Source: Psilocybe azurescens (Eukaryota; Basidiomycota; Agaricomycetes; Agaricales; Agrocybaceae). Taken from it: DNA of 64,000 nt. Under the pieces are notes generated by a model. That model saw only the letters and a program-made list of their open reading frames with translations, had not been told where the DNA came from and ran no database searches. The first letter of the stretch is position 1. Each line of letters begins with the position of its first letter. The position numbers and the translations under genes are program-made. This document shows, piece by piece, positions 63,601 to 64,000 of the stretch. The DNA is taken from contig JAJIRX010000649.1 of the NCBI GenBank assembly GCA_023853785.1, forward strand, positions 1-64,000, read 5' to 3'.

Positions 63601-64000
63601 CCGCTTACAGGTATCCCCAACTTCAGACGTCTCCCCGGAAGGTCTTGAATTGTCGTGTCAATACCAGATGATAATACTTTAAACGCACTATCATACAGAG
63701 AAAATGAGAATAAGTCAGAATGGTAAGAAGATTAATATGCGCACCGAGGGTGTACTTTGAAGGTTTCCAGGAATCTTGTGGTTACCAATCCAGCACGAAA
63801 TTGCTCATTCTCTGCTATAGAAGCAAGGTAACCGATGTTATTAGGAGGCCCCAATATTTTTACTTCGCCCAATGCCATCAAGAAACGTGATAAAGCCTCT
63901 TCTCGCGACGCTGCAGAAACTATAACTTTGGCCAGAAGTGGGTCGAAGTGAGGTGTAATTATCATCCCAGTCTCGACCTGCATGGAGGACCTTGATTAAC
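60672..64000 (-). CDS. DUR1,2: Urea amidolyase (urea carboxylase part), N-terminal portion beyond right edge
   Basis: The enzyme converts urea to allophanate with ATP and biotin, then to ammonia and CO2, and lets fungi use urea. From the right: C-terminal domain of biotin carboxylase (63983-63735; [18 protein letters not shown]); carboxyltransferase subunit A/B region (63620-62700; [48 protein letters not shown]); carboxyltransferase subunit C/D region (about 62390-61480; [30 protein letters not shown]). The biotinyl domain has VLEAMKTEI, with the acceptor lysine at 60792-60794. The stop is at 60672-60674. An intron is clear between GGYQ and GRSLIKG (about 63190-63250). Amidase and most of the biotin carboxylase lie outside. 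The domain order matches fungal DUR1,2; no frame breaks seen. Confidence 0.92.

Overview
The window looks like nuclear DNA of a mushroom-forming basidiomycete (Agaricomycetes). The evidence is genes with many 50-75 nt introns, a TOR kinase, a fungal urea amidolyase, a DUF6534-type membrane protein, a Crinkler-like P-loop NTPase/nuclease, and KDZ-, DIRS-, copia- and pogo-type transposons typical of that group.

Layout. (1) 1-7975, minus: 5' part of the TOR kinase gene, cut by the left edge inside the kinase domain. (2) 8285-8372: tRNA-Pro(UGG) with a 16 nt intron. (3) 8381 to about 44450: roughly 36 kb of nested transposons. A first copia element (minus) carries element F (484 bp) and element A (1930 bp). 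It ends in element B (1949 bp), which is followed by a fragment of a second F copy and a decayed KDZ-type element (C) interrupted by a solo LTR. A DIRS-type tyrosine-recombinase retrotransposon (about 22768-28204) sits inside a small TIR element, and an intact sibling of that element lies at 28661-28973. A second solo LTR follows at 29930-30398. A second copia element (31440-42783, minus) is interrupted by elements D and E. D itself holds a 478 bp fold-back MITE and a 3.07 kb pogo transposon. A Harbinger-like MITE closes the cluster. (4) 45173-64000: single-copy genes. These are a PIN-domain protein, a Crinkler-like NTPase-nuclease (minus), a DUF6534-type membrane protein, a NAPE-PLD-like metallo-beta-lactamase-fold hydrolase, a secreted six-hairpin glycosidase with a probable GPI signal, and the 3' part of urea amidolyase (minus, cut by the right edge).

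Most unusual observation. Elements A, B, D and E have related but asymmetric ends, with the outer rim AGG(T/A)CTT on one side and GTAAAGTAC on the other. A and E have exact 8 bp target duplications and D has an approximate one. Each element has its own subterminal palindromic motif. Each also contains a tRNA-like unit (A-box, B-box, T-run) placed 300-375 bp from an end and pointing outward to that end; E has one at each side. I know of no described transposon family with this layout. A nearby KDZ-type transposase remnant with similar ends is a candidate source of their mobility.

Caveat. Several genes that should be functional (TOR, PIN, NAPE-PLD, Crinkler-like) show single-base frame breaks, mostly in short homopolymers. 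This suggests an incompletely polished assembly. Frame breaks inside the transposons may be decay, sequence error or both.
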